A stretch of 64,000 nucleotides of DNA from Petrotoga sp. 9PWA.NaAc.5.4 (GCF_002895485.1 NZ_AZRK01000009.1:62001-126000); one strand, 5' to 3'. Numbered from the stretch's first letter, positions 8,829-19,014 are shown. Notes: generated by a model from the letters alone, not told the origin. Translations and numbers: made by a program.

Positions 8829-9839
8829 TTAGAATTTACCAAGCTTTTTAAGTTTTTGAGAAATTTCTCTAACTTTTTGAGCCTTTTCTTCGGCTGCTAT
8901 TAATATACCGTTTTCACTTTCTACCACTATAATATTTGATAAACCTATGACACCAACGAACTTATCTGATTTGACAAAAACATTTTCACCATCTATAACT
9001 TCAACATTAAGATCTTTGTCACTGTACCCTGTTAATTCCCTTATTGATACCCAGTTTCCAACATCCGACCATATAAAGTTTGACTTGACCACAAAAACAT
9101 TTTTCGATTTTTCCATAAGGGCATAATCTATACTTATTTTCTCAACCTTAGGCATAACTTTTTTTAAATGAGAAAAATCTTTTGGATCAACATTTATAAG
9201 TTCTTTATATATTTCTGGAGCATATAAATTTATTTCTTTCAAAAAAGTATTCTTTTTCCACACGAACATGCCGCTATTCCAAAAAAAATTTCCTTTTTCT
9301 AAAAAACTTTTAGCTGTTTCTAAATTAGGTTTTTCGTGAAATGAAACGACCTTATAAATATTAGATTCTATATTTTCGCCAGCTTCAATATAACCGAAAC
9401 CAGTTTCAGGTCTTGTTGGATTAATTCCTATTGTAAATAAACCCTCATATTTTTCAGCGCCAACTATTGCGATATCTAAAGTTTCCCAAAAATCTTTTTT
9501 ACTTGGTATGTAATGGTCTGCAGGAAGTATGATTAAAGTTTCATTATTTTCAGCTAACTTTGTGCCGAGCATACAAGCTGGAGCGGTATTTTTTGGAATT
9601 GGTTCTAATATGATATTATCTTTGGGAAGTTCCGGAAGTTCTTTTAATGTCAGATCAAAATAATTTTCTGATGTAATTACATATATATCGTTTATATTCA
9701 TTTTATAAGTCAATCTCTCAAAGGTTTCCCTGATTAAACTTTTATCTGAAAAAAGTTTTAAAAATTGTTTTGGTTTTTCAGAACTTGATAAAGGCCAAAA
9801 TCTCTCTCCCGAACCACCTGCAAGAATTATGGCTTTCAT
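8829..9839 (-). CDS. manC: Mannose-1-phosphate guanylyltransferase
   Basis: The enzyme makes GDP-mannose from GTP and mannose-1-phosphate, feeding polysaccharide synthesis. Its 336 aa cover the nucleotidyltransferase domain (AGGSGERFWPLS at the N-terminus, EKPKQFL, LPADHYI near 105, FWNSGMFVWK near 205) plus a short C-terminal region. The phosphomannose isomerase domain of long ManC proteins is absent, as usual in Thermotogota and Firmicutes. The start is ATG 9839, behind TGGAGGTAAAA; the ATG 12 nt upstream is inside the ribosome site. It lies downstream of glgB across a divergent copy of the dispersed element. Confidence 0.92.
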   Translation of the reverse strand: MKAIILAGGSGERFWPLSSSEKPKQFLKLFSDKSLIRETFERLTYKMNINDIYVITSENYFDLTLKELPELPKDNIILEPIPKNTAPACMLGTKLAENNETLIILPADHYIPSKKDFWETLDIAIVGAEKYEGLFTIGINPTRPETGFGYIEAGENIESNIYKVVSFHEKPNLETAKSFLEKGNFFWNSGMFVWKKNTFLKEINLYAPEIYKELINVDPKDFSHLKKVMPKVEKISIDYALMEKSKNVFVVKSNFIWSDVGNWVSIRELTGYSDKDLNVEVIDGENVFVKSDKFVGVIGLSNIIVVESENGILIAAEEKAQKVREISQKLKKLGKF

Positions 9840-9865
9840 TTTTACCTCCATTTTCTTATAATTAT

Positions 9866-10130
9866 TTACTTGCTGCAGAAATTATAAAATCTACATTTTA
9901 TAAATGTTTTAAAACTTAGTTTTTTCAAAAAGACATCCACTATTCTAATTTTAAATAATTGTCTATTTTTTAATTTCTTCACCACCAAAATCAATGGTAT
10001 GCTGCACCATAAAAGATTTTTAACTTAACACGTCTTTGGTCATCGCAATGAAATCCCTTTCTGAACTCACTATAAATCAAAATCTTATTTCTCAAAAATC
10101 TTTATTTATAAAGTATCTATCTTATAATTA
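9866..10130 (-). repeat. Dispersed intergenic element flanked by an 11-bp direct repeat
   Basis: A divergent 265-base copy facing manC. CTTATAATTAT occurs at 9855-9865 and again at 10131-10141, immediately outside the element, as expected for a target-site duplication. The tail keeps a 20-codon TTG frame (9928-9866) beginning MKKLSFKTFIKC. The hairpins are decayed. Between it and the glgB stop (10142-10201) I see only a tandem AATATACTATT pair near 10173-10194. Confidence 0.8.
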
Positions 10131-10201
10131 TAATATAGATCTTTTAAAATTTTAAAGCTTAAATTTCTGAGACTAATAGTATATTAATAGTATATTACAT
10201 A

Positions 10202-12388
10202 TTACTTCGCTATGTATTTAAAATATAATGCGGCTAATGGGGGTAAAGTTATTATAATTGATTGATCTCTTCCATGAAAGGGAATATCTTGTGAATAAAC
10301 TTCTTTTGGGTTATCTACTCCACTACCATAATATTCAGTCCAATCTGTATTAAAAATTTCTTTGTATACTCCTTTTTTAGGTATCCCTATTCTGTAATTT
10401 TCTCGAGGTACTGGTGTGAAATTAAATACACAAATCATAATTTCTTCAGAATCTTTGGCTTTTCGTATGAACGATATAACACTATTATCATAATCATTAA
10501 AGTCTATCCATTCAAACCCTTCGTAGCTGTGATCTATTTCAAATAAAGATCTATGTTTTTTGTATAATTCATTTAGGTCTTTTACAAAAAGATTTATTTT
10601 ATTGTGAGGTTCATATTCGAGTAAATGCCAATCAAGACTATGTAAACAATCCCATTCTTTTCTTTGAGCTATATCTCCACCCATAAATAATAGTTTTTTT
10701 CCGGGATGAGCATACATGTAAGAATAAAAAAGTCTTAAATTAGCAAACTTTTGCCAATCATCACCCGGCATTTTCTCTAAAAGAGACCTTTTTCCATGAA
10801 CTACTTCATCGTGAGAAATAGAAAGTATAAAATTTTCTGAAAATGCATAAATCAAAGAAAAAGTGAGATCATTTTGATGATATTTTCTAAATATAGGATC
10901 TTTACTAAAATATCTTAAGGTATCATTCATCCAACCCATGTTCCATTTAAATGAAAAACCTAATCCCCCAGCATCCACAGGTTTTGTTATTCCTGGAAAA
11001 GCTGTTGATTCTTCTGCAATAGTTAATATTCCAGGAAAATATTCATATGTTACTGTATTTAATTGTTTTATAAAATCAATAGCTTCTAAATTTTCTCTAC
11101 CTCCGTATTTATTTGGTACCCATTCTCCAGGGTTTCTACTGTAATCAAGATAAAGCATAGATGCTACTGCATCCACTCTTAAGCCATCAATATGGTATTT
11201 ATCAAGCCAAAATAAGGCGTTGGAAAGCAAAAAGTTCTTTACTTCATGTCTTCCGTAGTTAAATATATATGTACCCCAATCTTTATGCTCGCCTAATCTT
11301 GGATCTAAATGTTCGTATAGAGCCGTACCATCATATCTTCCTAAAGCATGCGAATCTTTTGGAAAGTGGCCTGGTACCCAATCAATGAAAACTCCTATTC
11401 CATTTTGGTGCATAATATCAACGAAGTACATAAATTCTTCAGGTTTACCGAATCTACTTGTAGGAGCGAAATATCCTGTAACTTGGTATCCCCAAGAAAT
11501 ATCTAAAGGGTGTTCCGCCACAGGAAGTAACTCTATGTGTGTATAATGATGTTCTTTAAGGTATTTAGAAAGTTTATTCGCTAGTTCGATATAACTTAAG
11601 AATTCATTTTCATCTTTTCTCGCCCAAGAACCTAAGTGCACTTCATAGATTGACATCGGTTCTTCAAACCAATTTTTATTTTTTCTTTCTTCCATCCATT
11701 TTGAATCATTCCATTTGTATTTATTCTCAATATCGTAAACTATGGCAGCAGTTTTAGGTCTTACTTCAAAAAAGGTACCGTAAGGATCAGTTTTTAATAA
11801 TAATTCACTTGATTGTGTCTTTATTTCAAATTTGTAAAGATCTCCTTGTACCACTCCTGGTATAAAAATTTCCCATATACCAGAAGAACCTAATACTCTC
11901 ATTTGATGAACCCTTCCATCCCAATTATTAAAATTTCCCACTACGCTCACTCTTTTTGCATTGGGAGCCCACGTTGCGAATAAAACACCTTCTATTCCAT
12001 TTACTTTCATCGGATGTGCGCCTAATTTTTCATAAATTTTATAATGATTTCCTTCATTGAAAAGATATCTATCAAATTCAGAAATTATAGGTAAAAAAGA
12101 GTAAGGATCTTTGTAAGTCCATTTGTGACCATCTTCTGCAATACATTCAAATTCATAGTCGAAAAATTCGCTCCCTTCCACTTGTTTTTCAAAGAGTCCC
12201 GCTTCATGTATTTTTTCTAATTTTATTTTTTTGTCTTTGGTTATCAATTGTACTTCTGACGCAAAAGGTTGAATTGTCCTTATTACCAAATGTGAATTAT
12301 CAAGTTTTCTTAGTCCTAAATAAATGAAAGGATCATGGCAATCCCCATTTATCAACATTTCAACTTCTTGAGGATTTAAAATAGGCAT
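10202..12388 (-). CDS. glgB: 1,4-alpha-glucan branching enzyme
   Basis: GlgB (GH13_9) cuts an alpha-1,4 glucan and rejoins it by an alpha-1,6 bond to form glycogen branches. At 728 aa it is full length: an N-terminal CBM48-like region with [20 protein letters not shown], then the barrel with [10 protein letters not shown] (region I), [12 protein letters not shown] (nucleophile Asp about 406), AEESTAFPG (acid/base Glu about 459) and [10 protein letters not shown] (region IV), then a C-terminal beta domain. The start is ATG 12388, 9 nt after GGAG; the ATG at 12403 precedes the ribosome site. GlgP lies elsewhere in the window, and no glgA or glgC is visible. Confidence 0.97.
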   Translation of the reverse strand: MPILNPQEVEMLINGDCHDPFIYLGLRKLDNSHLVIRTIQPFASEVQLITKDKKIKLEKIHEAGLFEKQVEGSEFFDYEFECIAEDGHKWTYKDPYSFLPIISEFDRYLFNEGNHYKIYEKLGAHPMKVNGIEGVLFATWAPNAKRVSVVGNFNNWDGRVHQMRVLGSSGIWEIFIPGVVQGDLYKFEIKTQSSELLLKTDPYGTFFEVRPKTAAIVYDIENKYKWNDSKWMEERKNKNWFEEPMSIYEVHLGSWARKDENEFLSYIELANKLSKYLKEHHYTHIELLPVAEHPLDISWGYQVTGYFAPTSRFGKPEEFMYFVDIMHQNGIGVFIDWVPGHFPKDSHALGRYDGTALYEHLDPRLGEHKDWGTYIFNYGRHEVKNFLLSNALFWLDKYHIDGLRVDAVASMLYLDYSRNPGEWVPNKYGGRENLEAIDFIKQLNTVTYEYFPGILTIAEESTAFPGITKPVDAGGLGFSFKWNMGWMNDTLRYFSKDPIFRKYHQNDLTFSLIYAFSENFILSISHDEVVHGKRSLLEKMPGDDWQKFANLRLFYSYMYAHPGKKLLFMGGDIAQRKEWDCLHSLDWHLLEYEPHNKINLFVKDLNELYKKHRSLFEIDHSYEGFEWIDFNDYDNSVISFIRKAKDSEEIMICVFNFTPVPRENYRIGIPKKGVYKEIFNTDWTEYYGSGVDNPKEVYSQDIPFHGRDQSIIITLPPLAALYFKYIAK

Positions 12389-12413
12389 GTTATCACTCTC
12401 CATTAGAATTTAA

Positions 12414-12510
12414 TATAATAATATCTTTAAAAATTCTAAAACTTAAACGCACCGGGTTTAATATAAATTCAAACGCTTACTTTTAAAAATTATTCGTTTC
12501 TAAATTATCT
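12414..12510 (-). repeat. Internally deleted copy of the dispersed element
   Basis: Only 97 bases, but both ends are present: the head start TTTAGAAACGAATAA and the tail end GAATTTTTAAAGATA, joined near ACCCGGTGCG. The 8-mer GAATTTAA lies on both sides (12406-12413 and 12511-12518). The outer copy forms the last codons of dprA, whose TAA stop directly adjoins the element. Confidence 0.7.
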
Positions 12511-13500
12511 GAATTTAACAATATACTTTCCATTTTCCTGAGAAATTTTCCCCATAATCTCTAATTGAGAAATAGTTGATAAAATTAAAGAAATATCTTC
12601 TTCTGGTAAATTGTCACATATCGTATCTAAATTATCCGTGCCTTCCTCAATTAATTTTAAAATCTTTTCTGCTAAACCGCTATTTTCACTTTCAACTAAA
12701 GAGGTATTTTCATATTCATTAATATTGAATATTTCCTGCAAATGTTTAAAAGAAAGCAAAGGAATGGCTCCTGAGTAAATCAAATAATTTGTGCCATAGG
12801 AGTTTGGGCGCGTAATATCTCCAGGAACAGCAATTACTTCTCTTCCATAGTCTAAGGCGTATCTGGCAGTTATTAAAGAACCACTTTTCTTTGCGGCTTC
12901 GACAATGATAGTTTTTTCAGATAAACCAGCTATTATTCTATTTCTATATGGAAAAGTATATTTAGCAGCTTTAGTTCCGGGAAAATATTCAGAAATTATT
13001 AGTCCTTCTTTTTTGATTTTGTGATACAACCATTCATTTGATTTAGGATATATTATATCAATGCCGTTGCCAAATATAGCTATTGTTTTTTTAGCATTTT
13101 GATGAGCTATTGCATCGATACCATATGCCATACCACTTACTATGGTGTAAGCATTTAGATTTTTTACAATTTCTTCACATATAGTTTTGCCGTAATTAGT
13201 GGGTTTCCTTGTTCCAACAATAGAAACAGTGTTACTTTTAAGAAGTGAAATATCTCCCATGAAGTAAAGTATAACAGGTGGATCACTTATATTTTTTAAT
13301 AGTTCAGGATATTCATCATCCCAGTAACTTAATATCTTTAAATCCTTTACTTGGTTTAATTGTTTCACTAATTGTCTTTTTCTATCCTCAAAATCTTCCT
13401 TAAATAAAGTGGGCAAAGTACAAGTTTTAACTATTTCTATTATTTCTTTGTTAGATTTTTTGTATCCTTCTTTAAGAGCTATTATATCTAATACATTCAA
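12505..13500 (-). CDS. dprA: DNA-processing protein DprA
   Basis: DprA/Smf binds single-stranded DNA taken up during transformation and loads RecA. The 331 aa show the usual order: an N-terminal helical part, the Rossmann-like core with VGTRKPTNYGK (~95), SGMAYGIDAIAH (~125), FGNGIDIIYP, TFPYRNRIIAGLSE and KSGSLITARYALDYGREV, then a C-terminal winged-helix-like tail (EEDISLILSTISQLEIMGK). ATG 13500 is behind GGAG. It is followed by glgB and preceded by the methyltransferase gene, separated by a short element remnant. Natural competence is suggested but not shown. Confidence 0.95.
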   Translation of the reverse strand: MNVLDIIALKEGYKKSNKEIIEIVKTCTLPTLFKEDFEDRKRQLVKQLNQVKDLKILSYWDDEYPELLKNISDPPVILYFMGDISLLKSNTVSIVGTRKPTNYGKTICEEIVKNLNAYTIVSGMAYGIDAIAHQNAKKTIAIFGNGIDIIYPKSNEWLYHKIKKEGLIISEYFPGTKAAKYTFPYRNRIIAGLSEKTIIVEAAKKSGSLITARYALDYGREVIAVPGDITRPNSYGTNYLIYSGAIPLLSFKHLQEIFNINEYENTSLVESENSGLAEKILKLIEEGTDNLDTICDNLPEEDISLILSTISQLEIMGKISQENGKYIVKFR

Positions 13501-13529
13501 CTTTTAAGTCTCCTTTATTTGGTAAAATA

Positions 13530-13613
13530 CTATCTTTAGAAATTTTAAGATCTCTGTCGGACCTATTTTAAATTCAGATGCTCATTTTCTGAAAATTATA
13601 ATTTCTAAAGTCC
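13530..13613 (-). repeat. Short element remnant with both ends
   Basis: This 84-base copy begins GGGACTTTAGAAATTA and ends TTAAAATTTCTAAAGATAGTA, with the hairpin core lost. Its first bases supply the TAG stop of the upstream methyltransferase gene (13605-13607). I see no clear flanking direct repeat. Confidence 0.65.
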
Positions 13614-14318
13614 CTGTTGCCTTTTCCAATCTGAGAAAAATATTGGAGCATGAATAACAAAATTTCTACCTCCATTTTTTCTAAAGATCACAGAAACAAG
13701 TTGGGCTTGTTTATCTTTGTTTCCGTATGCTATATATATATGCTGTGGTTTCAAGTTGTTTTTTTCTAAAAAAAATAAAAAATCTGACAAAACATATGGA
13801 TGAATTACAAAACAGCCTAAAGCTTTGTTTTTTAAAAGAAATTTTGATGCATAGACGAAATCTCCTAAGATTTCTATGCTTTCTGCAGATCTTGCTTCTC
13901 TTCTATCTTTTTTTTCGCTTTTTAATCCTTCAAAATAGTGTGGAGGATTGGAAATCAAAAAATCGAAAGATTCTGCATGAAAATGGCGACTTACATCTCT
14001 TGCATCAATATTTATAAATTCTACATTTTCTATGTTATTTGATTCTTTATTAAATATAGAAAAATTATATAATTCCCGCTGTATTTCAATTCCAGTAATC
14101 TTGATATCTTCATATAATTTTGCAAGGACTAAGCTAACATGTCCTATACCGCTTCCTAACTCTACTATAGAACAATTTGGTTTAACAGGCACAGTTGCTA
14201 TCAATAATACACTCGCGTGTGTGGGTAGATGTGAATTATTAGGGTATCTTAAATTTAAATTTCTGTAGATTTGATCTATCTTTCCTATTTTATCTTTGAA
14301 ATTCATTTCATGCACCAT
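13605..14318 (-). CDS. tRNA1(Val) (adenine-37-N6)-methyltransferase-like protein
   Basis: A 237 aa SAM-dependent methyltransferase of the TrmN6/YfiC type. It has the SAM loop VELGSGIGHVSLVLA near residue 55 and the N6-adenine signature SNPPHYFEG near 120, with His where NPPY/NPPF is more common. The family modifies A37 of tRNA-Val in E. coli, and that substrate is assumed here. The C-terminus ends in QQGL with a TAG lying within the inserted element, so the last residues may be altered compared with relatives. Start uncertain: ATG 14318, GTG 14315 or ATG 14306; ribosome sites are weak. It lies 18 nt after hflC. Confidence 0.8.
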   Translation of the reverse strand: MVHEMNFKDKIGKIDQIYRNLNLRYPNNSHLPTHASVLLIATVPVKPNCSIVELGSGIGHVSLVLAKLYEDIKITGIEIQRELYNFSIFNKESNNIENVEFINIDARDVSRHFHAESFDFLISNPPHYFEGLKSEKKDRREARSAESIEILGDFVYASKFLLKNKALGCFVIHPYVLSDFLFFLEKNNLKPQHIYIAYGNKDKQAQLVSVIFRKNGGRNFVIHAPIFFSDWKRQQGL

Positions 14319-14336
14319 ATTTAAATTAATGAATTA

Positions 14337-15197
14337 TTACTCTAGTTCATAGAAATATTTAAGTAGAGGTGAATCTGTTGGAATAAATAAAATACTGTCC
14401 TCAAAAGAATTTATATAGATATTAGTTATTCTCTGCAATTCAAAAAAATCTTCGTCTAAAGAATATGCTTGAGAATAAATAGCAGTGGAACTCGCTTCGG
14501 CTGTTCCTCTTATTATTTCGGCTTCTTTTTTAGCCTCTGAAATTATCATGCTTGCTTGTCTGTCAGCTTCTGACCGCATTTTTTGGGCTTCTCTTTCGCC
14601 CTCTGCTCGTATTTGTGAAGCAATAGAATATCTTTCAGCATTCATTCTCTCATAAACTGCCTGAGCATTTTCTTGTGGTAGATCAGTTCTTTTAACTCTA
14701 ACATCAACAATTTCTATACCAAAACTTTCTAAAGAATTTTTACTGCGATTTTTTATTTCATCCAATATTTCCAATCTTTTTTTTGAAAGTATTTCCTCAA
14801 ATGTATACTTCGCAATTACATCTCTAACGTGAGAATATACTATGTCATCTAACCTATTAAGAGCTACTTCAACAGTTCTTAAAGTTTCTATAAATTTTTG
14901 AGGATCCACTATTCTCCATATTGCATATGTGTCAGAAATTATAGTTTTTTTATCAGCTGTTATAACTCTTTCAGGTGCGATATCATAAATCATGTATCTC
15001 TTATCTAATTTAACAACATTATCAACAAAAGGAACCTTTAGGTAGATACCAGGGTCTGTCTTTACATTTTTTATTTGACCAAATCTTAAAACAACTGCTT
15101 GCTGAGTCTGATCCACAATGTAAAAAGAAGTTAATGAAAAAAATACACCCAAAAATATTATAATAATTATTATTGCCCATAAAGTAGTGTTTTTCAT
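14337..15197 (-). CDS. hflC: HflC, SPFH-domain membrane protein
   Basis: HflC pairs with HflK in a large membrane cage around the FtsH protease and modulates it. The 286 aa have one N-terminal membrane anchor (residues ~7-27), the SPFH/band-7 domain (VVLRFGQIKNVKTDPGIYLK, LDDIVYSHVRDVI) and a long coiled-coil with the typical ERMNAERYSIASQIRAEGE. The ATG overlaps the hflK stop (ATGA), a translational-coupling arrangement normal for this pair. Confidence 0.95.
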   Translation of the reverse strand: MKNTTLWAIIIIIIFLGVFFSLTSFYIVDQTQQAVVLRFGQIKNVKTDPGIYLKVPFVDNVVKLDKRYMIYDIAPERVITADKKTIISDTYAIWRIVDPQKFIETLRTVEVALNRLDDIVYSHVRDVIAKYTFEEILSKKRLEILDEIKNRSKNSLESFGIEIVDVRVKRTDLPQENAQAVYERMNAERYSIASQIRAEGEREAQKMRSEADRQASMIISEAKKEAEIIRGTAEASSTAIYSQAYSLDEDFFELQRITNIYINSFEDSILFIPTDSPLLKYFYELE

Positions 15198-16186
15198 TTC
15201 ATATCACCACCAATTAATTTGCTTAAATCAAGTAAATTTAAGCTATTTCCTTTTTCTGATAGAATTTTAATATTAGCATTCGAAATCATTTGTTCAACAG
15301 AATCAAGAATCATCCTTTTCCTTGTTATTTCTTCAGCGTTCTGATACTCATATAATATCGCTTTAAATCTTTCTGTTTCACCTGTTGCCTTAGCAACTTG
15401 CTCGTAAGCATAGGCTTGAGCTTCATTTAAAATTTTTTGAGCTTCTCCTTCGGCTTTTGGTATTATATTGTTTGTATATCTTCTAGCTTCATTTATAAAT
15501 TTCTCTTGGTCTTGTCTTGCGTTATTTACATCATCAAATGCAGCCACTACCGGATTCGGTGGATTAACTGATTGAAGATAAACATTTTCAATTTGAATAC
15601 CCGAATTGTAAGAATCAAGAATCTCTTGTATGATTTGGGCCGATTCCATGGCTATTCTATCTCTTTCAGTGGTTAAAACATCGTCCAAATTAGAAAGGGC
15701 AACCCTTTCTCTTAAGATACTTTCAGAAGTAACTTTAACTAAGTCGTGCCCTTGGATAACATTAAAAGCATAAGATATAGGATCGTTTATTCTATATTGA
15801 ACTACAGCTTCTATACTAATAATGTTTTCATCACCTGTTATCATATTTGCTTCCTCATTCACTGTTCTATAACTTAGAGTTGGGCCAGTGCCAAAAGTTC
15901 TAAATCCAATTTCTATTTTATTTATAGTTCTTACATTAACTTTAACGTGAGATTGAAAAGGATAAGGAAGATGAACGTGTATGCCAGGCCCTGTAGTTGA
16001 AGTATAAGCACCAAAAGTTTTCACCAAAGCAACTTCTGAAGGTCCAACTTGATAAACACCAGTTAGGAAATATGCGCCTAAGGCTACAATAATTATGATA
16101 ATTATAATACCTTTCCATCTATTGTTCCCATTTTTATTTTTTTCTCTGAATTCCTCGTTTGGATCAAAAATTTCATACTCAGCCAT
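15194..16186 (-). CDS. hflK: HflK, SPFH-domain membrane protein
   Basis: Partner of HflC in the FtsH-associated membrane complex. The 330 aa begin with a charged cytoplasmic segment (DPNEEFREKNKNGNN), then a membrane span at ~28-46 (IIIIIIIVALGAYFLTGVY), the band-7 domain (GPSEVALVKTFGAYT, GPGIHVHLPYPFQ), and a coiled-coil with NEARRYTNNIIPKAEGEAQK. The start is ATG 16186, placed 7 nt after GGAGG; an in-frame TTG at 16204 lies upstream of the site. It is first in the hflK-hflC-methyltransferase group. Confidence 0.95.
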   Translation of the reverse strand: MAEYEIFDPNEEFREKNKNGNNRWKGIIIIIIIVALGAYFLTGVYQVGPSEVALVKTFGAYTSTTGPGIHVHLPYPFQSHVKVNVRTINKIEIGFRTFGTGPTLSYRTVNEEANMITGDENIISIEAVVQYRINDPISYAFNVIQGHDLVKVTSESILRERVALSNLDDVLTTERDRIAMESAQIIQEILDSYNSGIQIENVYLQSVNPPNPVVAAFDDVNNARQDQEKFINEARRYTNNIIPKAEGEAQKILNEAQAYAYEQVAKATGETERFKAILYEYQNAEEITRKRMILDSVEQMISNANIKILSEKGNSLNLLDLSKLIGGDMK

Positions 16187-16241
16187 ATTTTTTCCTCCCT
16201 TCAAATTTACAAAAACACGAAATTTTAATTAGTTAAAAATA

Positions 16242-16256
16242 ATTATAACATAAAAG
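16242..16256 (-). promoter_or_regulatory. Extended -10 promoter of hflK
   Basis: Read leftwards, ATGTTATAATTATT carries TATAAT at 16247-16242 preceded by TG plus one base. No good -35 is seen. It is about 56 nt before the hflK start codon. Confidence 0.55.
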
Positions 16257-16474
16257 TTTCATTTATTGCTACTTAATTTACAAAAAATAATCTTTAACAA
16301 AAGATACAGAATTCGGCAATGAATGTTATAATATAAAAATAATCCACATAAAAGTCTGAGATAAAATATCAATTAAACCTCTTGTTTTAGAACGCAGAGA
16401 CAAAACCATTGTATATAACATCTTTCTACAATTCAAAAATAGCAAAGAAATAATGTTTTTATTTTAAACGTGTA

Positions 16475-16830
16475 AGTATTTTAGCAAAAAGAATTTTTAG
16501 GAAATAAGTTTTTGAATTTAAAAGCGGGTCCAGGGCGGAGCCCTTCTTCCCTCTTTCGGTACAAGTAGCGAAAAAATTAAAGGAATTCATATTTTGTAAA
16601 GATTAGAATTGAGGATTAGATAGAGATTTTGGAAATGAGAAGTTTTTAAAAATAAGCTTTTGAATTTAAAAGCGGGTCCAGGGCGGAGCCCTTCTCCATT
16701 TCTTTTGGTAAAAATAACGAAAAAGTTAAAGGATTTCATATTTTGTAAAGATTAGAATTGAGGAAGTATTTTTGAAAAAACTAAGATTCAAAAAATTATA
16801 GAATCTGATTTTCGGAATTTTTAAAGTGAG
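16475..16830 (+). repeat. Double copy of the dispersed element facing the epimerase gene
   Basis: The 670-base divergent gap between hflK and the epimerase holds two heads (boundary near 16625) and one tail, all oriented rightwards. Both heads contain GGGTCCAGGGCGGAGCCC; the first has CTTTCGGTACAAGTAGCG. The tail ends GGAATTTTTAAAGTGAG, 28 nt before the epimerase ATG. The remaining 16257-16474 holds an extended -10-like TGTTATAAT near 16324 and nothing else I can support. Confidence 0.85.
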
Positions 16831-16857
16831 TAAAAGTTTAGAATTTGGGAGGTATTT

Positions 16858-17799
16858 ATGGAAGAAAAAATAAAATACAAAATACTTGTTACAGGCGGAG
16901 CAGGATTCATAGGTTCTAACCTTGTAGATAAACTGATAGAAATTGGTCATACTGTAGTTGTGGTAGATAATCTTTCAACAGGGAATGCAGATTTTTTATC
17001 ACCGTTAGCTTTATTTTATCAACAGGATATTCGAGATTATAAGGTTTTAGATATGATTTTTGAATCACATAAATTTGATTATGTTTTTCATTTGGCGGCA
17101 CAAATTTCTGTTCCTGATTCTGTTAAAAATCCTAATAAAGACGCAGAAATTAACATAATGGGCACTTTAAATTTATTGGAACTTTGTTTAAAGTATGGGG
17201 TCAAGAAACTTATTTTTTCTTCTACAGGTGGTGCAATATACGGGGATAATGCACCAATACCAACAAGTGAAGAATATTGCCCACATCCTATGAGTCCTTA
17301 CGCTATTTCAAAATTGGCGAGTGAACATTATATAAGATTTTTTTCAGATCAATATTCATTGAACTATTCAATTTTGAGATATTCAAACGTTTATGGACCT
17401 AAGCAAACTCCTAAAGGGGAAGCAGGTGTAGTAGCTATTTTTACTGAAAAAATGTTAAACAATGAAGAAACATATATTTATGGAGATGGAGAGCAAGTTA
17501 GAGATTTTATACATGTATACGATGTTGTTGAAGCGAATATCTTATCTTTGCAGAAAGGTGATAAAGAAGTTATTAACATTTCTACAAATTCAAAAACCAC
17601 AATAAATGAACTTTTTAATATTATGAAGAAAGAAACAGAATATAATAAATTTCCCATTTATAAACCCCAAAGAGCCGGAGATATAAATGTTAGTTTGCTT
17701 TCAAACGATAAGGCAAAAATAGTTTTAGGTTGGTATCCAAAGTTAAAACTTCAAGAAGGAGTGAAGAACACTATTGACTGGTACAGAACCTCTATATGA
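16858..17799 (+). CDS. NDP-sugar epimerase/dehydratase (GalE-like SDR)
   Basis: A 313 aa extended short-chain dehydrogenase acting on a nucleotide sugar, probably a UDP-glucose 4-epimerase. The NAD loop VTGGAGFIGSNLVDKL is at residues 11-26, DNLSTGN follows the second strand, the catalytic Ser/Thr is in FSSTGGAIYGDN, and the Tyr/Lys pair is in SPYAISKLASEHY. YGDGEQVRDFIHVYDVV near 205 is typical of the family. The C-terminus is a little shorter than E. coli GalE. The start is ATG 16858 behind GGGAGG. Its last 26 nt overlap the start of rarA. Exact substrate not determined. Confidence 0.85.
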   Translation: MEEKIKYKILVTGGAGFIGSNLVDKLIEIGHTVVVVDNLSTGNADFLSPLALFYQQDIRDYKVLDMIFESHKFDYVFHLAAQISVPDSVKNPNKDAEINIMGTLNLLELCLKYGVKKLIFSSTGGAIYGDNAPIPTSEEYCPHPMSPYAISKLASEHYIRFFSDQYSLNYSILRYSNVYGPKQTPKGEAGVVAIFTEKMLNNEETYIYGDGEQVRDFIHVYDVVEANILSLQKGDKEVINISTNSKTTINELFNIMKKETEYNKFPIYKPQRAGDINVSLLSNDKAKIVLGWYPKLKLQEGVKNTIDWYRTSI

Positions 17800-19009
17800 A
17801 AAAATCAGGCCTCAAAAGATAGAAGATATTTTAGGTAATGAAAAGTTAAAAGAAATACTAAAAACCTGGGTAAATAATAAAAGAATAAGATCTTTCGTTA
17901 TTTGGGGAGAGCCAGGTAGTGGAAAGTCAACTATAATTAGAGCTTTATTAAATGACATTAAAGATTTATATGAAATTTATTCTATTTCTGGTGCTCTTGA
18001 AGGTAAGAAAAAGATAAAAAGTATTATAGAGAAAGAAAACAACCTTTTTTCGAAATCAAAACTACTGTTTGTGGATGAAATACATAGACTTAATAAGGCA
18101 GAACAAGATACTTTACTTTTAAGCGTTGAAACAGGTGAATTAACGCTGATAGGAGCGACAACCGAAAATCCTGCTATTAGCATTAACCCTGCATTACTAT
18201 CCAGGATCTTAGTTTTCAAGACTAACGAACTTGCCGAAAAAGATTATGAAATTTTATTTGATAATATTGAAAAATATTATGGTGATTTAAGAATAGAAAA
18301 AGAAGCAAGAAAAGCACTCGTCGAATACGCTGGAAAAGATATAAGAAGAATAATGAATTTAATAGAAACTACTAAAGAAGCTGGAAATAATCAAATAACT
18401 CTTGAATTGTTGAAAGATTTCACAGGATATCGATTGAATTATGATATAAAAAGTAAGTATGGTTTCATTTCTGCTTATATAAAAAGTGTAAGAGGTAGTG
18501 ATCCAGACGCCGCTATTTTATATCTTGCTTACATGTTAGAAAGCGGTGAAGATCCTATGTATATTGCAAGAAGAATGGTTATTTTATCTTCAGAAGATAT
18601 TGGCTTAGCTGACCCTAACGCTATAAACATAGCAGTTTCTGCGATGGTGGCAACAGAACATATAGGATATCCTGAATGTTATTTGCCTTTATCTGAAGCA
18701 ACACTTTATTTGTGTGCATGTCCAAAATCTAATTCGTCTTATTTAGCTTATGCTCAAGCTAAAGAATTTATAAGTCAAAATAATTTTGAAATACCTGCCA
18801 AATTAATAAATCCCTTAAATAAAACGATGCAAAAACAAGGATTCGGTTTAAATTATAAGTATCCTCACGATTATGGAGGATTTGTAAAAGAAAGTTATAT
18901 GCCTGAAGGTTTTGAAAAACTACAGTTTTTTACTCCCAAAGATATTGGCGTTGAAAAAAGGATAAAAGAAAGATTAAAAGAACTATGGAAAGATCAAAAA
19001 AAATATTAA
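17774..19009 (+). CDS. rarA: RarA/MgsA-type replication-recombination AAA+ ATPase
   Basis: RarA acts at stalled replication forks. This 411 aa protein has RPQKIEDILGNEKL at the N-terminus, Walker A GEPGSGKST (~47), Walker B LLFVDEIHRL, sensor 1 GATTENPA, Arg-finger region LLSRILVF, and the family-specific C-terminal domain with RGSDPDAAILYLAYMLESGE, SSEDIGLADP and the YPHDYGGFV tail. The only in-frame start near the front is TTG 17774, about 12 nt after GGAG and inside the upstream epimerase gene, so translation is probably coupled. The functional link to the epimerase is only positional. Confidence 0.93.
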   Translation: MTGTEPLYEKIRPQKIEDILGNEKLKEILKTWVNNKRIRSFVIWGEPGSGKSTIIRALLNDIKDLYEIYSISGALEGKKKIKSIIEKENNLFSKSKLLFVDEIHRLNKAEQDTLLLSVETGELTLIGATTENPAISINPALLSRILVFKTNELAEKDYEILFDNIEKYYGDLRIEKEARKALVEYAGKDIRRIMNLIETTKEAGNNQITLELLKDFTGYRLNYDIKSKYGFISAYIKSVRGSDPDAAILYLAYMLESGEDPMYIARRMVILSSEDIGLADPNAINIAVSAMVATEHIGYPECYLPLSEATLYLCACPKSNSSYLAYAQAKEFISQNNFEIPAKLINPLNKTMQKQGFGLNYKYPHDYGGFVKESYMPEGFEKLQFFTPKDIGVEKRIKERLKELWKDQKKY

Positions 19010-19014
19010 AAACG

